Positions 43,785-53,695 of a stretch of DNA of 64,000 bases are shown here, in pieces (positions within the stretch are counted from its first letter, which is position 1; the number at the start of each line of letters is the position of its first letter). The position numbers were made by a program, and so were the translations under genes. The stretch is taken from contig JAGBOF010000016.1 of NCBI GenBank assembly GCA_017633985.1, positions 1 to 64,000 on the forward strand, written 5' to 3'. The stretch comes from Bacteroidales bacterium (lineage in GTDB: Bacteria; Bacteroidota; Bacteroidia; Bacteroidales; P3). Below the pieces are notes generated by a model. That model was not told where the DNA came from. It did no database searches and saw only the letters and a program-made list of their open reading frames with translations.

Positions 43785-44495
43785 ATGACACGTTTAAGCG
43801 TAAATATAAATAAAATAGCAACATTAAGAAATGCACGCGGGGGCAACAATCCCGATGTTATCAAGACCGCATGCGACATTGAGTCGTTCGGAGCACAGGG
43901 CATTACCGTACATCCGCGTCCCGATGAAAGACATATAACAAAAAACGACGTCTATCAGCTAAAAGACAAAATTACTACGGAATTCAATATCGAAGGTTAT
44001 CCTGATCAGAGGTACATCAAGATAATCGAAGATATCAGACCCGCGCAGGCTACGCTTGTTCCCGACAAACCCGACCAGCTTACGTCCAATCACGGATGGG
44101 ACACGGTTAATGACGGTGAAGAGCTGCGGGTTATTGTCGAGAAGTTGAAGAAAATATGCAGGGTGTCGGTATTTGTAGATGCCGATTGCGATATGGTCAA
44201 AGCTGCAAGGGATTGCGGAGCGGACAGAGTGGAACTTTACACTCAAAGTTATGCGGAAAATTATCTTAAAAACAAAGAACAGGCGATAGAACCGTTTGTC
44301 AAAGCCGCCGAATGTGCACGTCAGTGCGGTTTGGGGCTTAATGCGGGGCATGATTTGTCACTTGAAAACCTTGAATACTATCATAAAATCATTCCTTGGA
44401 CCGACGAAGTTTCCATAGGTCACGCTTTAGTATGCGATTCCCTTTACTATGGTCTGAAAAATACAGTCTCAATGTATTTACGTTGCCTTAAATAA
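43785..44495 (+). CDS. pdxJ: Pyridoxine 5'-phosphate synthase
   Basis: 236 residues, the usual length. PdxJ condenses 3-amino-1-hydroxyacetone phosphate with deoxyxylulose 5-phosphate, the last ring-forming step of de novo vitamin B6 synthesis. Conserved: RLSVNINKIATLRNARGG (3-20), ITVHPRPDERHI (46-57), PDKPDQLTSNHGWD and GLGLNAGHDLSLENL. A stem-loop overlaps the end of the convergent birA. Confidence 0.97.
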   Translation: MTRLSVNINKIATLRNARGGNNPDVIKTACDIESFGAQGITVHPRPDERHITKNDVYQLKDKITTEFNIEGYPDQRYIKIIEDIRPAQATLVPDKPDQLTSNHGWDTVNDGEELRVIVEKLKKICRVSVFVDADCDMVKAARDCGADRVELYTQSYAENYLKNKEQAIEPFVKAAECARQCGLGLNAGHDLSLENLEYYHKIIPWTDEVSIGHALVCDSLYYGLKNTVSMYLRCLK

Positions 44496-44536
44496 AGATT
44501 TAATACAATTGTATAGATAAAAATCAACACCTCAAC

Positions 44537-44559
44537 GGCAGTTTACAATATAAACTGCC
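44537..44559. terminator. Stem-loop between pdxJ and birA
   Basis: GGCAGTTTA and TAAACTGCC form a 9-bp stem with a 5-base loop; it includes the birA stop region and can serve both convergent genes. Confidence 0.5.
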
Positions 44560-45280
44560 ACTGTCTTAATTCGCATGAAGCCTCTTTGGCATCATCGGTT
44601 CGGTATATCACATGTCCGAAAGAATTAACCGACTCTATGGTGGCGTAAATCTTCTTACCGTTACATATATATTGACGTCTTTGTCCTTTGAACAATAGCA
44701 TGGAAAGATATTCATCAACTAACGCTTTTCTGCCGCCGCTTTTTAGTTGCATATAACGCATATAAATTTTCTCCAAAAGCAAATCCAAAACATCTTCCAA
44801 TGGATATTCAACGCCTGTTTGCAGGGATAACGATGTCGGATTGGGTGCCCAAGTGAATTTCCTTTGGTTTACGTTCAGTCCTATGCCTATATAGGATTTG
44901 TATATGTCATTTCCCATTATTTGGTTCTGAACCAAAAATCCGCAGATCTTGTCCTGATTAACGTATATATCGTTCGGCCATTTTATTTTAACGCCTTGTT
45001 TGACGTAAAAAACTACTGCATCCGCTATTGCGAGGGAAACAAACTGCGAAATGATGAATTGGTCCTGTGCGGCAATGAATGACGGTTTTAAAAGGAATGA
45101 AAAACTTATATTTTTGTGCGGTTCACTTTCCCAAAGATGTGTCCCCTGCCCTTTTCCGTGCGTTTGACAGTCGGTATATATGACGGTAAACTCACCGAAA
45201 GCGTTTTTTTTGTCATTTTCGGTGATATAAACCTGTGTAGAAGTTGCCTCGGGCAACTTAATTATGTTAAAAGGATGCAC
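44543..45280 (-). CDS. birA: Biotin--[acetyl-CoA-carboxylase] ligase
   Basis: 245 residues, the short form without an N-terminal DNA-binding domain, so an enzyme only. It activates biotin with ATP and attaches it to carrier lysines. The biotin loop is HGKGQGTHLWES (about 37-48) and the catalytic region KWPNDIYVNQDKICGFL (about 99-115), followed by a C-terminal SH3-like domain. The biotin carrier at 62554-62982 is a likely client. It lies 8 bases after the type IX cargo gene on the same strand. Confidence 0.93.
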   Translation of the reverse strand: MHPFNIIKLPEATSTQVYITENDKKNAFGEFTVIYTDCQTHGKGQGTHLWESEPHKNISFSFLLKPSFIAAQDQFIISQFVSLAIADAVVFYVKQGVKIKWPNDIYVNQDKICGFLVQNQIMGNDIYKSYIGIGLNVNQRKFTWAPNPTSLSLQTGVEYPLEDVLDLLLEKIYMRYMQLKSGGRKALVDEYLSMLLFKGQRRQYICNGKKIYATIESVNSFGHVIYRTDDAKEASCELRQWQFIL

Positions 45281-45288
45281 TTTTGATA

Positions 45289-47838
45289 TTATTTTTTGCC
45301 GTTATTAGGCAATAATGCAAACGTTCCCGTCTTTCGCTGGAGCATTCCCTTGCCGTCTTTGTACAAGATGTCGTAAACATAAGTTCCTTGAGGTGCCCAT
45401 GCCCCGCTTTCAAGTTTACCGTCCCACATCTTGTTGTCTCCGTGGAATATTTTCGCTCCCCAACGGTTGTATATTGTCATTTCCCAGTCATGCAACAACG
45501 ATCCTTTCGGTCCGAACATTCTTACAGACTCTTCAGGATTGTCAGGACTGAACGCATTAGGCACATAAATGGTAAAATCAGCAAGAATATAAACGGTATC
45601 AATAGCCGTATCGGGACACATAGCCCTGTTATAAACTATAAGCATCACCTCATAGGCATTACTGTCCTTTGTGTCGTCTACATAATAGTGATGGTAACCG
45701 CTTACATGGTCATCCTCCGTATTATCTCCGAACTGCCATTTTCTTGTAAAGCTGTCTTCGGAAATATCCGTGTACTTTATTTCAGGGGAAGAATAAACCG
45801 TCTTTTTAGGATAGAGTTCCATCGCAGCTTTTATTATCTTCTCCACTCCGACATACACACTGTCGGCTGCCACACAACCTTCAGCCGATATTGTTTTGAT
45901 GTAATAGGTTGTATTTTTCAAAGGTTTAACCAGCGGATTGCGTATTTTGTCATTACCCTCATGCGTCAAAGTGGTGTCCTGAGGCGAACTTGTCCATATA
46001 TACCGCTCCGACTCGCTACAGGAAAGCACAACGGAATCACCTTCGCATATATAATTGCTGCTGACCGATGCAACGGTATTATTTCCCAATACCTTGTACT
46101 TAATAACCGTGTCATAGGTTCTGCCGCAATAATCAACCACGGAAATATATACCGATGCCGTGTCGTTGTAGTCCATAATATCGGTGGTAAAACTGTATGT
46201 AAGGTCGGTATTAAGGCTGCCGTATTCATATTTAAGCGTATCATCCGCCAGTAGTTTACCGCCGCGTTGGGCTTGTATGTATGCATAGGAAACTGCATTG
46301 GTAATCTTAACCGATATGGTGTCTTTTTGCGGAAGTACGTCGTTGCAATATGTCTTTCCGCCCGTGGATTTGCACTCCAAAGGGTAAGGCTCTTTCATCA
46401 CATAAGCAATAGTGTCATTAGGTGTGCCTGCACAGTCGGTGGAAATAAACAAAAGCGTATCGTAAGTGCCGGGCATTTTGTCAGGATTGTGCAAAAACGT
46501 CATCAAATACCTTACTTCCGATTCATCAGGAGGAATAATAAGTTTGTCATTATCGGTTGCAGGAACTTCTTCCGCCATGCCGTCAATAATTTTATAGAAC
46601 TCATAATCAATTTTCCTCTCCAGACTGCTTCCCTGTGAGTTTCTGATGTAAAATACGAACGGTTCCTGCGATTCATCGGCTATATAGTTGGCTTTTACAA
46701 TCATCGTGTCGGTGGAACAACCCTTTACAAACACTCTGTCAGTCTTCAACGATCCGTCGGTTACGGCTTCAGCGGAATCATTGGTACTTGTTATGCTGTG
46801 ATTTATGGATATTGTACGGCTCATAAAGGAATTTGCTTCCAAAAATACGGCACTTTGTAATGCTTGGTCATTGATATTGCAAATTGCTATCTGCACATGG
46901 TAACGCTGATTGGGACTTGTCGGTACGGATGCAGTCTCCAAACGTCTTGTACAAGCATTTAAATAAGTATTATTATTCAAACTCTTGATAAAATACTCCG
47001 TATTGTCACCCGTATAACTTGCATCACAATAATAGTTACCTTGTCCGCCTGCATTAACAGTATTAATCATAACCGGCGTTGCCTCATCCAACCCGTACTC
47101 ATCGGTACCGGGAATTATAGCAATGTTGGTTCCGTTTTCGTAGAATATTGATCCTTCAATCTTTTCATCATTCTCATTATACGGTCCGTCTACAAACAAA
47201 CCGAAGAAATCATTAAAAGGCGAACAAACATAAGAATGATATTCCTGTGAACCGAATGAATATTTAAATGACATTTCACAACTTGAAGGTATCACCCAAA
47301 AATCCAATACCGAAATAGTATTAAACTTGGATTCATCAGGTTTGTCATCTAATTTACAATCGTATTTATTCAAATCAGGATTATTAACGAATTTATCGTA
47401 AGCTTTATACAAACTTGGACTGTTTTTAACCGCTCCGTTGATAGGATTAGTTCTGGCTTCATAGCCCCCGCTCGTAATATTTACTACGGCATCGGTTGCA
47501 AGCACCAATCCGCTTTTAATAGGTATGTTATTACCCGAATAAGATGTGTCTTTGTTTGTGAAAATACCTATTTGGTTATTGTCAATTACGGTTTTGTTGT
47601 TGTAATATATAGGATGGGAATCGTCAATCTTTACTCCGTCTCCCAGGAAATTCTTTTCTATAATTTCCTTTACATTCTTATTGGTTATAGGCGTAATGGT
47701 TATTTGGGCGAAACTGTTTCCCGTTGCCGTTAAAACAAAACAGCATATAAATAAAATATAATGAAATCTGATTGTACCGCTGCGGCGTTTCAATGTTTTG
47801 ATATAGTGCTTCATTTCTTTACTGTCATTTTTACACAA
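45289..47838 (-). CDS. Secreted protein with choice-of-anchor L, PKD and type B sorting domain
   Basis: 849 residues. Signal peptide region MKHYIKTLKRRSG to GNSFAQ (the ATG at 47814 may be the true start), choice-of-anchor L domain (about 60-330, FGLFVDGP; FKYSFGSQEYHSYVCSPFND), an Ig-like region (about 330-650), a PKD domain (YTDISEDSFTRKWQFGDNTE, about 705-770) and a gliding-motility-associated C-terminal domain (VPNAFSPDN..NRWGAKIFHG..GTYVYDILYKDG) marking type B export by the type IX system. It is a cell-surface or released protein, probably adhesive. Part of it contains repeated Cys/Asp loops. Confidence 0.88.
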   Translation of the reverse strand: MCKNDSKEMKHYIKTLKRRSGTIRFHYILFICCFVLTATGNSFAQITITPITNKNVKEIIEKNFLGDGVKIDDSHPIYYNNKTVIDNNQIGIFTNKDTSYSGNNIPIKSGLVLATDAVVNITSGGYEARTNPINGAVKNSPSLYKAYDKFVNNPDLNKYDCKLDDKPDESKFNTISVLDFWVIPSSCEMSFKYSFGSQEYHSYVCSPFNDFFGLFVDGPYNENDEKIEGSIFYENGTNIAIIPGTDEYGLDEATPVMINTVNAGGQGNYYCDASYTGDNTEYFIKSLNNNTYLNACTRRLETASVPTSPNQRYHVQIAICNINDQALQSAVFLEANSFMSRTISINHSITSTNDSAEAVTDGSLKTDRVFVKGCSTDTMIVKANYIADESQEPFVFYIRNSQGSSLERKIDYEFYKIIDGMAEEVPATDNDKLIIPPDESEVRYLMTFLHNPDKMPGTYDTLLFISTDCAGTPNDTIAYVMKEPYPLECKSTGGKTYCNDVLPQKDTISVKITNAVSYAYIQAQRGGKLLADDTLKYEYGSLNTDLTYSFTTDIMDYNDTASVYISVVDYCGRTYDTVIKYKVLGNNTVASVSSNYICEGDSVVLSCSESERYIWTSSPQDTTLTHEGNDKIRNPLVKPLKNTTYYIKTISAEGCVAADSVYVGVEKIIKAAMELYPKKTVYSSPEIKYTDISEDSFTRKWQFGDNTEDDHVSGYHHYYVDDTKDSNAYEVMLIVYNRAMCPDTAIDTVYILADFTIYVPNAFSPDNPEESVRMFGPKGSLLHDWEMTIYNRWGAKIFHGDNKMWDGKLESGAWAPQGTYVYDILYKDGKGMLQRKTGTFALLPNNGKK

Positions 47839-47884
47839 GACACTTTTTTATAATTTTTTTTGCAATGCTTTAACAAAATTTGTT

Positions 47885-47892
47885 TATCTTTG
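47885..47892 (+). promoter_or_regulatory. -7 promoter element of gldD
   Basis: TATCTTTG 35 bases before the ATG at 47928; it lies inside the longer frame starting at 47880 and so argues against that start. Confidence 0.6.
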
Positions 47893-47927
47893 CAAAAATA
47901 ATAAAAAAGTTTGATACCGGACTATTT

Positions 47928-48524
47928 ATGAGAGAAAAATATATAAAGGTATTGCTTTTTGCGGCAGTTGTATGCTTGTTTTACCAATGCGACAATGCAC
48001 CGCAAATGCCTAAGCCTTCGACATATTTGAGATTGGATATAAAACCGTCGGATTATGTACAGTTCAACCGAAAAGACTATCCGTTTGTATTCGAATATCC
48101 TGATTGTGCAACGGTTGAAGAACTTGATTCGAAAGACAAAAGCATTAAATGGTTCAACCTTAATTTTAAGGACTATAACTTCACGGTTAATATGAGTTTG
48201 CTTCCTATAAATACCGACACTTCACTGAATACTGCAGTAAATGATTGCTATAAATTCTTAAAACGTCACGAAAAACTCTCGGGAGGAATCATTCAACAGG
48301 ATTATAAGAATAATGAAAAAAAAATATACGGCACGGTATTTGACATAAAAGGCAAAGATGTGGTTTCGCCTTATCAGTTTTATTTGACGGATTCGGTTAA
48401 ATACTTTGTAAGAGGGGCTTTGAACTGCAATGTCGTACCTAACAACGATTCGTGCTCGGCTGTAATAAAACAATTAAAGGAAGATTTAACACATCTTATC
48501 AATACATTCGAATGGAAATATTAA
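47928..48524 (+). CDS. gldD: Gliding motility lipoprotein GldD
   Basis: 198 residues from MREKYIKVLLFAAVVCLFYQC; the cysteine at 21 is the lipid-anchored residue. The body matches GldD: PKPSTYLRLDIKPSDYVQFN, YPFVFEYPDCA, FYLTDSVKYFVRGALNCNV, APNNDS-like PNNDSC and LKEDLTHLINTFEWKY. GldD is needed for gliding and is part of the type IX secretion gene set, though its exact place in the complex is unclear; many non-gliding Bacteroidales keep it. Its neighbours, an M6 protease and the type B cargo, are probable clients. Confidence 0.9.
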   Translation: MREKYIKVLLFAAVVCLFYQCDNAPQMPKPSTYLRLDIKPSDYVQFNRKDYPFVFEYPDCATVEELDSKDKSIKWFNLNFKDYNFTVNMSLLPINTDTSLNTAVNDCYKFLKRHEKLSGGIIQQDYKNNEKKIYGTVFDIKGKDVVSPYQFYLTDSVKYFVRGALNCNVVPNNDSCSAVIKQLKEDLTHLINTFEWKY

Positions 48525-48559
48525 GTTTTCTGAAAGAAATAAATAAAAAATATAGTACT

Positions 48560-51500
48560 ATGAGAAAAACACTGATTAAAACATTTGTATTGGCGGCATT
48601 ACTGCTTACAGGTATTATATCCTACGCAGTCCCTGCCGATCCGAAACCCGTTACGGTTAAACAACCTAACGGCAAAACCCTTACCTTTTGGCTTCAAGGT
48701 GACGAAAGGGTACATTGGGCGGTAACATCTGACGGTTACACCCTTTTACAAGGCAAAAACGGTAATTGGTGCTACGCCGTAAAGGACAACAACGGCGATA
48801 TGGTTGCATCAAAAGTTTTAGCTTCTAATGCAAACGAAAGAAACCAACAGGAATTATCATTCGTTGCCCAATTGCAAAAAGATTTACGTTATTCAAATTC
48901 ACAAATCAAATCTTTCAAACAAGCATGGCAGCCTGCAACATCCGTTAAAGATCAGGTTCAACCTCATTTTCCTCCTAAAGGGCAGCCTAGATTGTTGGTT
49001 ATTCTTGTAGGATTCTCCGATTTGGAGTTCACTTCCGACAAATCTTTGTTTGAAGATATGTGTTATAAAGAAAATTACAACGGAACGGGAAGTATCCGCG
49101 ATTACTTCTTAACTAATTCCAACGGTTTATTGGATCTGCAGATAGACGTAGTAGGTCCTTTCACTTTGCCTAATGCAATGAAATTCTACGGCAACAATGA
49201 ATCAAATGATGCCTATTACAAATTCGTAAGGGATGCATTGGCTGTAGCGGACAGTAGTGTAGATTTCTCTCAATATGATTATGACAATGACGGCAAAGTT
49301 GATGACGTTGCGTTTATCTTTGCAGGTACGCCTGAAAGTTCTACGGGTAATGCCGATGAGATATGGCCGCACAGTGCAGAACTGAATAATTATAAACGTT
49401 ACGGAGGAATGATTACCGTAGACGGAGTGAAGGTAAACCGTTACACTTGTTCGGCTGAACAATCCACCAAAGGTATATCCGACGCTACTATAGGAACATT
49501 CTGTCACGAATTCGGTCATGCATTGGGTTTGCCTGACGAATACGACACCGATTACGGCACCAACGGAGACCGTACACTTAACGTTGCAGTTGCAACCGAA
49601 GAATGGAGCGTTATGTGCAGCGGTTCTTACAACAATAACAGCAATTCACCTGCTCTTTGGTCTGCAGCACAAAAGATTTACACTGATTGGATTGACACAA
49701 TCATCACATTGGATTCCCCTGCTGATTCTTTAAGACTCCCTCTTATAAACGGAAACAATGACACGGCATACAGAATAAACCTTACAAACAACGAATTCTT
49801 AATTATCGAACACCGCAGCAAACACGGTTTTGATGCATATATCCCAGGTGAAGGTCTTTTGGTTTATCACGGACAGATGGATAAAATACAGGCTTGGTTC
49901 AATGAGCACAAAAATACAATAAATGCCGACCCTCAAGACAGAGGTTGGTTTATAGAGCCTGCCGACGGAGTGGATAACAAAGTCAAAAACCTTTCCAACC
50001 ACATAGGAACATCTGCAGCATCATTCCCCGGCTCTACTTCCGTAAGATACTATACCGAATCCTCACCTAACGTAACCAGACTTGTAAAAGGTGATACGGT
50101 GCACGGAGTTTCAATCACCGACATACAGTATTTAAATGACAGCGTGATCATATTCAATTATAATTCTTCACGTCCTATGGTGGAAACCAATTCCACTGCC
50201 GACAGTATTACTTTAAACTCTTTCATCGCAGGAGGTAAAGTTCTTTACAAAGGCTCGCAAGATAAATTCAAGACAAAAGGTATAGTTTATTCCACCGATG
50301 AAGAATGTCCATACGATCAAACCAATACGGTTGTCGACGAAAGCGAGAACGCAGATGAAATAAGTGCAAAAATCACAGGATTGCAAGTCGGAACCAGATA
50401 CTATTACAGAGCATTTGTCATTACCGAAGACGACATATTGGGATTAGGTAATATTAAATTTGCAACAACTGCCGACGGTTTGGGATTCGTTACTACGTCC
50501 AACGCATCTGATATTGATTCCAATTCGGTAACATTTAACGGAAAACTTAATTCAGTCGGTTTAGGAGATTTTGTTGAGCAAGGTTTCGTTTATACCTCCG
50601 ACGCATCCATCACTCCTACCCTTGATGAAGAAAACTGCTTCAAAGCAACAACCGAAGGTATGGAAAACGGAGATTATAAGGTAAAGGTAACAGGTCTTGA
50701 GCAAGGATACACATATTATTTCCGCGCTTACATAACCAATATATACGGAACATTCTACGGAACAAAGAAAAGCGTTCAGACACTTTACCCTGCAATTACG
50801 GGCAACACCATTACGGCAAAACAAAGTTCCGTTTGCGAGAACTCAATACCTGAAGAAATAACGGGAGAACAACCTGCGGGAGGTTTCGGCAACTTTACTT
50901 TCCGTTGGGAACAGAAGACTTCTTCTTACGGTTCATGGTCAGAAGCCGAAGGTGTGAATAACCAAACGAACTACCGACCTGAAAACCCTCTTACTTCCAC
51001 CATTTATTACAGAAGAGTTGTCTTTTCGGACAATTTGATAAGCAGCGTAAGTAACGAAATAGCTATAACCGTCAAAGCATCTAAAGGCGGAACAATTGTA
51101 CCTGCAGCAACAAATTACAACGTTGGCGAAACGGCTACTTTGAGAGTTACCGCACATACGGGAAGCGTTCTTCAATGGGAGAAAAGCACTGACAGCGTTA
51201 ATTTCGTTTCCTTGGGCAATGAAGGAGAGACTTCTTTGGAACAAACATTTGACGTTTCGGGCGATTTCTATTACAGAGTACAGGTACAAATTGACGAATG
51301 CGAACCTGCATATTCTTCAATAAAAACAATCCATGTACTTGGAAGTGCTTTGGAAGATGTTGAAAACGGAGCGGGATTTGAAATTACCCCTAACCCTTCA
51401 TGCAACGGCACATTTACAATCAACACCGCCGAAGGCAAAGCTCAAAGCATGGTAATCACCAATACTTTGGGACAAGTTATTTATCATGAAAAAGATGTTG

Positions 51501-51610
51501 ATCTGAATAACAAGACCGTAACTTTGCAAAATGCACAAAACGGTACTTATATCATCAACATAACGGTAAATGATAAATTGATGACAGGCAAATTAATCAT
51601 AAACAAATAA
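48560..51610 (+). CDS. M6 family metalloprotease with type IX sorting domain
   Basis: 1,016 residues from MRKTLIKTFVLAALLLTGIISYA (signal peptide). An N-terminal propeptide-like domain (about 25-140) precedes the M6 catalytic domain with zinc motif HEFGHALGLPD (316-326; third ligand Asp or His of this group), as in immune inhibitor A. Fibronectin III-like and Ig-like domains (about 550-900) follow. The end (ITPNPSCNGTFTINTAEG..YIINITVNDKLMTGKLIINK) is a type A sorting domain. It should be secreted and surface-bound, digesting proteins. A frame that starts earlier overlaps gldD and is rejected. Confidence 0.9.
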   Translation: MRKTLIKTFVLAALLLTGIISYAVPADPKPVTVKQPNGKTLTFWLQGDERVHWAVTSDGYTLLQGKNGNWCYAVKDNNGDMVASKVLASNANERNQQELSFVAQLQKDLRYSNSQIKSFKQAWQPATSVKDQVQPHFPPKGQPRLLVILVGFSDLEFTSDKSLFEDMCYKENYNGTGSIRDYFLTNSNGLLDLQIDVVGPFTLPNAMKFYGNNESNDAYYKFVRDALAVADSSVDFSQYDYDNDGKVDDVAFIFAGTPESSTGNADEIWPHSAELNNYKRYGGMITVDGVKVNRYTCSAEQSTKGISDATIGTFCHEFGHALGLPDEYDTDYGTNGDRTLNVAVATEEWSVMCSGSYNNNSNSPALWSAAQKIYTDWIDTIITLDSPADSLRLPLINGNNDTAYRINLTNNEFLIIEHRSKHGFDAYIPGEGLLVYHGQMDKIQAWFNEHKNTINADPQDRGWFIEPADGVDNKVKNLSNHIGTSAASFPGSTSVRYYTESSPNVTRLVKGDTVHGVSITDIQYLNDSVIIFNYNSSRPMVETNSTADSITLNSFIAGGKVLYKGSQDKFKTKGIVYSTDEECPYDQTNTVVDESENADEISAKITGLQVGTRYYYRAFVITEDDILGLGNIKFATTADGLGFVTTSNASDIDSNSVTFNGKLNSVGLGDFVEQGFVYTSDASITPTLDEENCFKATTEGMENGDYKVKVTGLEQGYTYYFRAYITNIYGTFYGTKKSVQTLYPAITGNTITAKQSSVCENSIPEEITGEQPAGGFGNFTFRWEQKTSSYGSWSEAEGVNNQTNYRPENPLTSTIYYRRVVFSDNLISSVSNEIAITVKASKGGTIVPAATNYNVGETATLRVTAHTGSVLQWEKSTDSVNFVSLGNEGETSLEQTFDVSGDFYYRVQVQIDECEPAYSSIKTIHVLGSALEDVENGAGFEITPNPSCNGTFTINTAEGKAQSMVITNTLGQVIYHEKDVDLNNKTVTLQNAQNGTYIINITVNDKLMTGKLIINK

Positions 51611-51627
51611 TAAAAAACAATTAAACA

Positions 51628-52008
51628 ATGAACACACCTATTCATACAAACAATGCTCCTGCAGCCATAGGACCTTATTCACAGGCCGTAAAAGCAGGTA
51701 ACGGCATGCTGTTTATATCGGGACAAATTCCCGTTAATCCTTCCACAGGCGAAACCCCTGAAGGAATAACCGCACAGGCAACACAGGCTTTGGAAAACGT
51801 CGGTGCAATACTTAAAGAAGCAGGTTACGGATTTTCTGACGTAGTAAAAACGACATGTTTGCTAAACTCAATGGACGATTTTGCTGCAATGAACGAAGTA
51901 TACGCCAAATACTTCAACCAACCGTTCCCTGCAAGGGCAGCATTCGCAGTTGTAAAACTTCCTAAAGGAGTATTGGTGGAAATAGAAGCTATTGCATACA
52001 AAGGATAA
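51628..52008 (+). CDS. ridA: RidA family enamine/imine deaminase
   Basis: 126 residues. RidA hydrolyses reactive 2-aminoacrylate and related enamines made by PLP enzymes. Family motifs: [12 protein letters not shown] (10-21), [15 protein letters not shown] and the Arg-containing [14 protein letters not shown], with EIEAIA at the end. It starts 17 bases after the M6 protease stop; a strong terminator follows. Confidence 0.95.
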   Translation: MNTPIHTNNAPAAIGPYSQAVKAGNGMLFISGQIPVNPSTGETPEGITAQATQALENVGAILKEAGYGFSDVVKTTCLLNSMDDFAAMNEVYAKYFNQPFPARAAFAVVKLPKGVLVEIEAIAYKG

Positions 52009-52038
52009 TACAATAAATCAGAATACTTCATTTCCAAG

Positions 52039-52069
52039 GGCGGGCAAACAGCTATTTGCCCGCCGTTTT
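52039..52069 (+). terminator. Rho-independent terminator of ridA
   Basis: GGCGGGCAAA and TTTGCCCGCC form a perfect 10-bp stem with a 6-base loop, followed by GTTTTTAT. Confidence 0.85.
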
Positions 52070-52131
52070 TATGTCTTTTTACGGCCTGATTTTACCTCTT
52101 TATAAATCACTGATTACAAGTTAGTTCAAAA

Positions 52132-52215
52132 ACAAGGCGTAAAAAAATATTTTTAAGGCTGATTAATAAAATAATCAGGCTGATTAATTTCTTAAAACGC
52201 CGTCTTATTTTCAGC
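52132..52215. repeat. Intergenic array of four 21-bp units
   Basis: Units at 52132 (AAGGCGTAAAA), 52153 (AAGGCTGATTAAT), 52174 (CAGGCTGATTAAT) and 52195 (AACGCCGTCTTATT). The gap 52009-52312 also holds the ridA terminator and the MATE promoter. Confidence 0.85.
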
Positions 52216-52283
52216 ATATATAATTAGGGTGTTTCTTTTTATCGGTTCGGCGGGCGGATTAGGCGTATTAATAAATTTTTTTG

Positions 52284-52291
52284 TAAATTTG
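52284..52291 (+). promoter_or_regulatory. -7 promoter element of the second MATE gene
   Basis: TAAATTTG 21 bases before the ATG at 52313, which it supports over the upstream in-frame ATG at 52229. Confidence 0.55.
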
Positions 52292-52312
52292 CAAAATTTA
52301 ACTAACAAGGCT

Positions 52313-53680
52313 ATGAATGAAGAACGGGCTTTATTATTGGAAAGAGAGAAAATAAGCAAACTTTTGTGGAAGTTTGCCCTGCCTGCAATAGCAGCGATGA
52401 TCGTATCTTCGCTTTACAACATCGTAGACGGTATTTTCATAGGACATTTGGGTGCTTACAGTATCGCAGGTGTAGGATTGACGGGGCCGTTTATGAATCT
52501 GGCGGGAGCATTCGGAGCATTGGTCGGTGTAGGAGGCAGCGTATTATGCTCAATATACTTGGGCGAAAAAAATTATGACAAAGCCAGAGTCGTACTTGCC
52601 AACGTAATTATACTGAACTTCTGCCTGGGTGTCGTGTTTACCGTGTTGGGACTGATATTTCTTGATCCCATACTGATATTTTTCGGAGCCAGCGAAAAGA
52701 CACTGCCTGCCGCACACGAATACATGCAGGTTATTCTTTTCGGAAATGTTTTCTCCCACATGTATTTGGGTCTTAACTCGGTATTGCGCGTAAGCGGTTA
52801 TCCGGTAACTGCGATGAACATGACTTTTGTGTCCGTTGTGATCAATATTATACTTGCACCTTTGTTTATTTTCACCTTTGACATGGGTGTTGCGGGGGCT
52901 GCATGGGCTACGGTGATAGGACAAACCGTTTGTTGCCTGGTCCTGTTTTATCTTTTCTTCCGCCGCGACAGGGTCGTGTATCTTGAAAAACGTAATTTCT
53001 ATTTAGATAAAAATATTGTCAAAAGGGCTTTTTCTATAGGCTCGCCTAATTTCTTCACAAATGCAGCGGGTTGCTTTATTGTGATACTTCAAAACTATAA
53101 TCTGTTGAAATACGGCGGTGATTTGTACGTAGGGGCATTCAGTATAATAAACCGTATTGCGTTTATGTTCTTTATGATTATTCTTGGGTTCTCTCAGGGT
53201 ATGCAACCTATAGTTGCTTACAATTTCGGAGCGAAAAACTACGGCCGTATGTGGAGAGCTTTCCGTATGACTATAATCTGTGCTTTTACGGTCTCTGCCG
53301 TCGGTTGCCTTATATGCGAAATCTTCCCTTATCAGCTTACCCGCTTGTTTGCGGGGGAGAATTCCGAACTTGATATGGAGTTAATACGCATTGCTGTGGA
53401 CGGATTCCATAAGAATATGTTAGCATTTTGGATTATAGGCGTGCCTGTAATCGGTACTAACTTCTTCGCATCAATGAATCAGCCGAAAAAGTCGTTGTTT
53501 TTATCCTTAACACGTCAGGTAATCTTCCTTATACCTATTTTATTAATACTTCCGCCGCACATAGGAGTGGACGGCGTTTGGTTTGCAGCACCTATGGCGG
53601 ATTTTACTGCAGCGATATGCACCTCTTTACTTATATTAAGGGAATACCGCTTACAAAAACCTTTGTTTAACAGACAATAG
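52313..53680 (+). CDS. MATE family efflux transporter
   Basis: 455 residues from MNEERALLLEREKISKLL, with 12 predicted membrane segments and the family's N-lobe FALPAIAAMIVSSLYNIVDG. The central region RVSGYPVTAMNMTFVSVVIN and SQGMQPIVAYNFGAKNYGRM resemble the MepA-type cluster. Substrate unknown; flavin or drug export are common roles. Not clearly coupled to its neighbours: the next gene is convergent. Confidence 0.92.
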   Translation: MNEERALLLEREKISKLLWKFALPAIAAMIVSSLYNIVDGIFIGHLGAYSIAGVGLTGPFMNLAGAFGALVGVGGSVLCSIYLGEKNYDKARVVLANVIILNFCLGVVFTVLGLIFLDPILIFFGASEKTLPAAHEYMQVILFGNVFSHMYLGLNSVLRVSGYPVTAMNMTFVSVVINIILAPLFIFTFDMGVAGAAWATVIGQTVCCLVLFYLFFRRDRVVYLEKRNFYLDKNIVKRAFSIGSPNFFTNAAGCFIVILQNYNLLKYGGDLYVGAFSIINRIAFMFFMIILGFSQGMQPIVAYNFGAKNYGRMWRAFRMTIICAFTVSAVGCLICEIFPYQLTRLFAGENSELDMELIRIAVDGFHKNMLAFWIIGVPVIGTNFFASMNQPKKSLFLSLTRQVIFLIPILLILPPHIGVDGVWFAAPMADFTAAICTSLLILREYRLQKPLFNRQ

Positions 53681-53695
53681 GTTCAATTTTATGGA

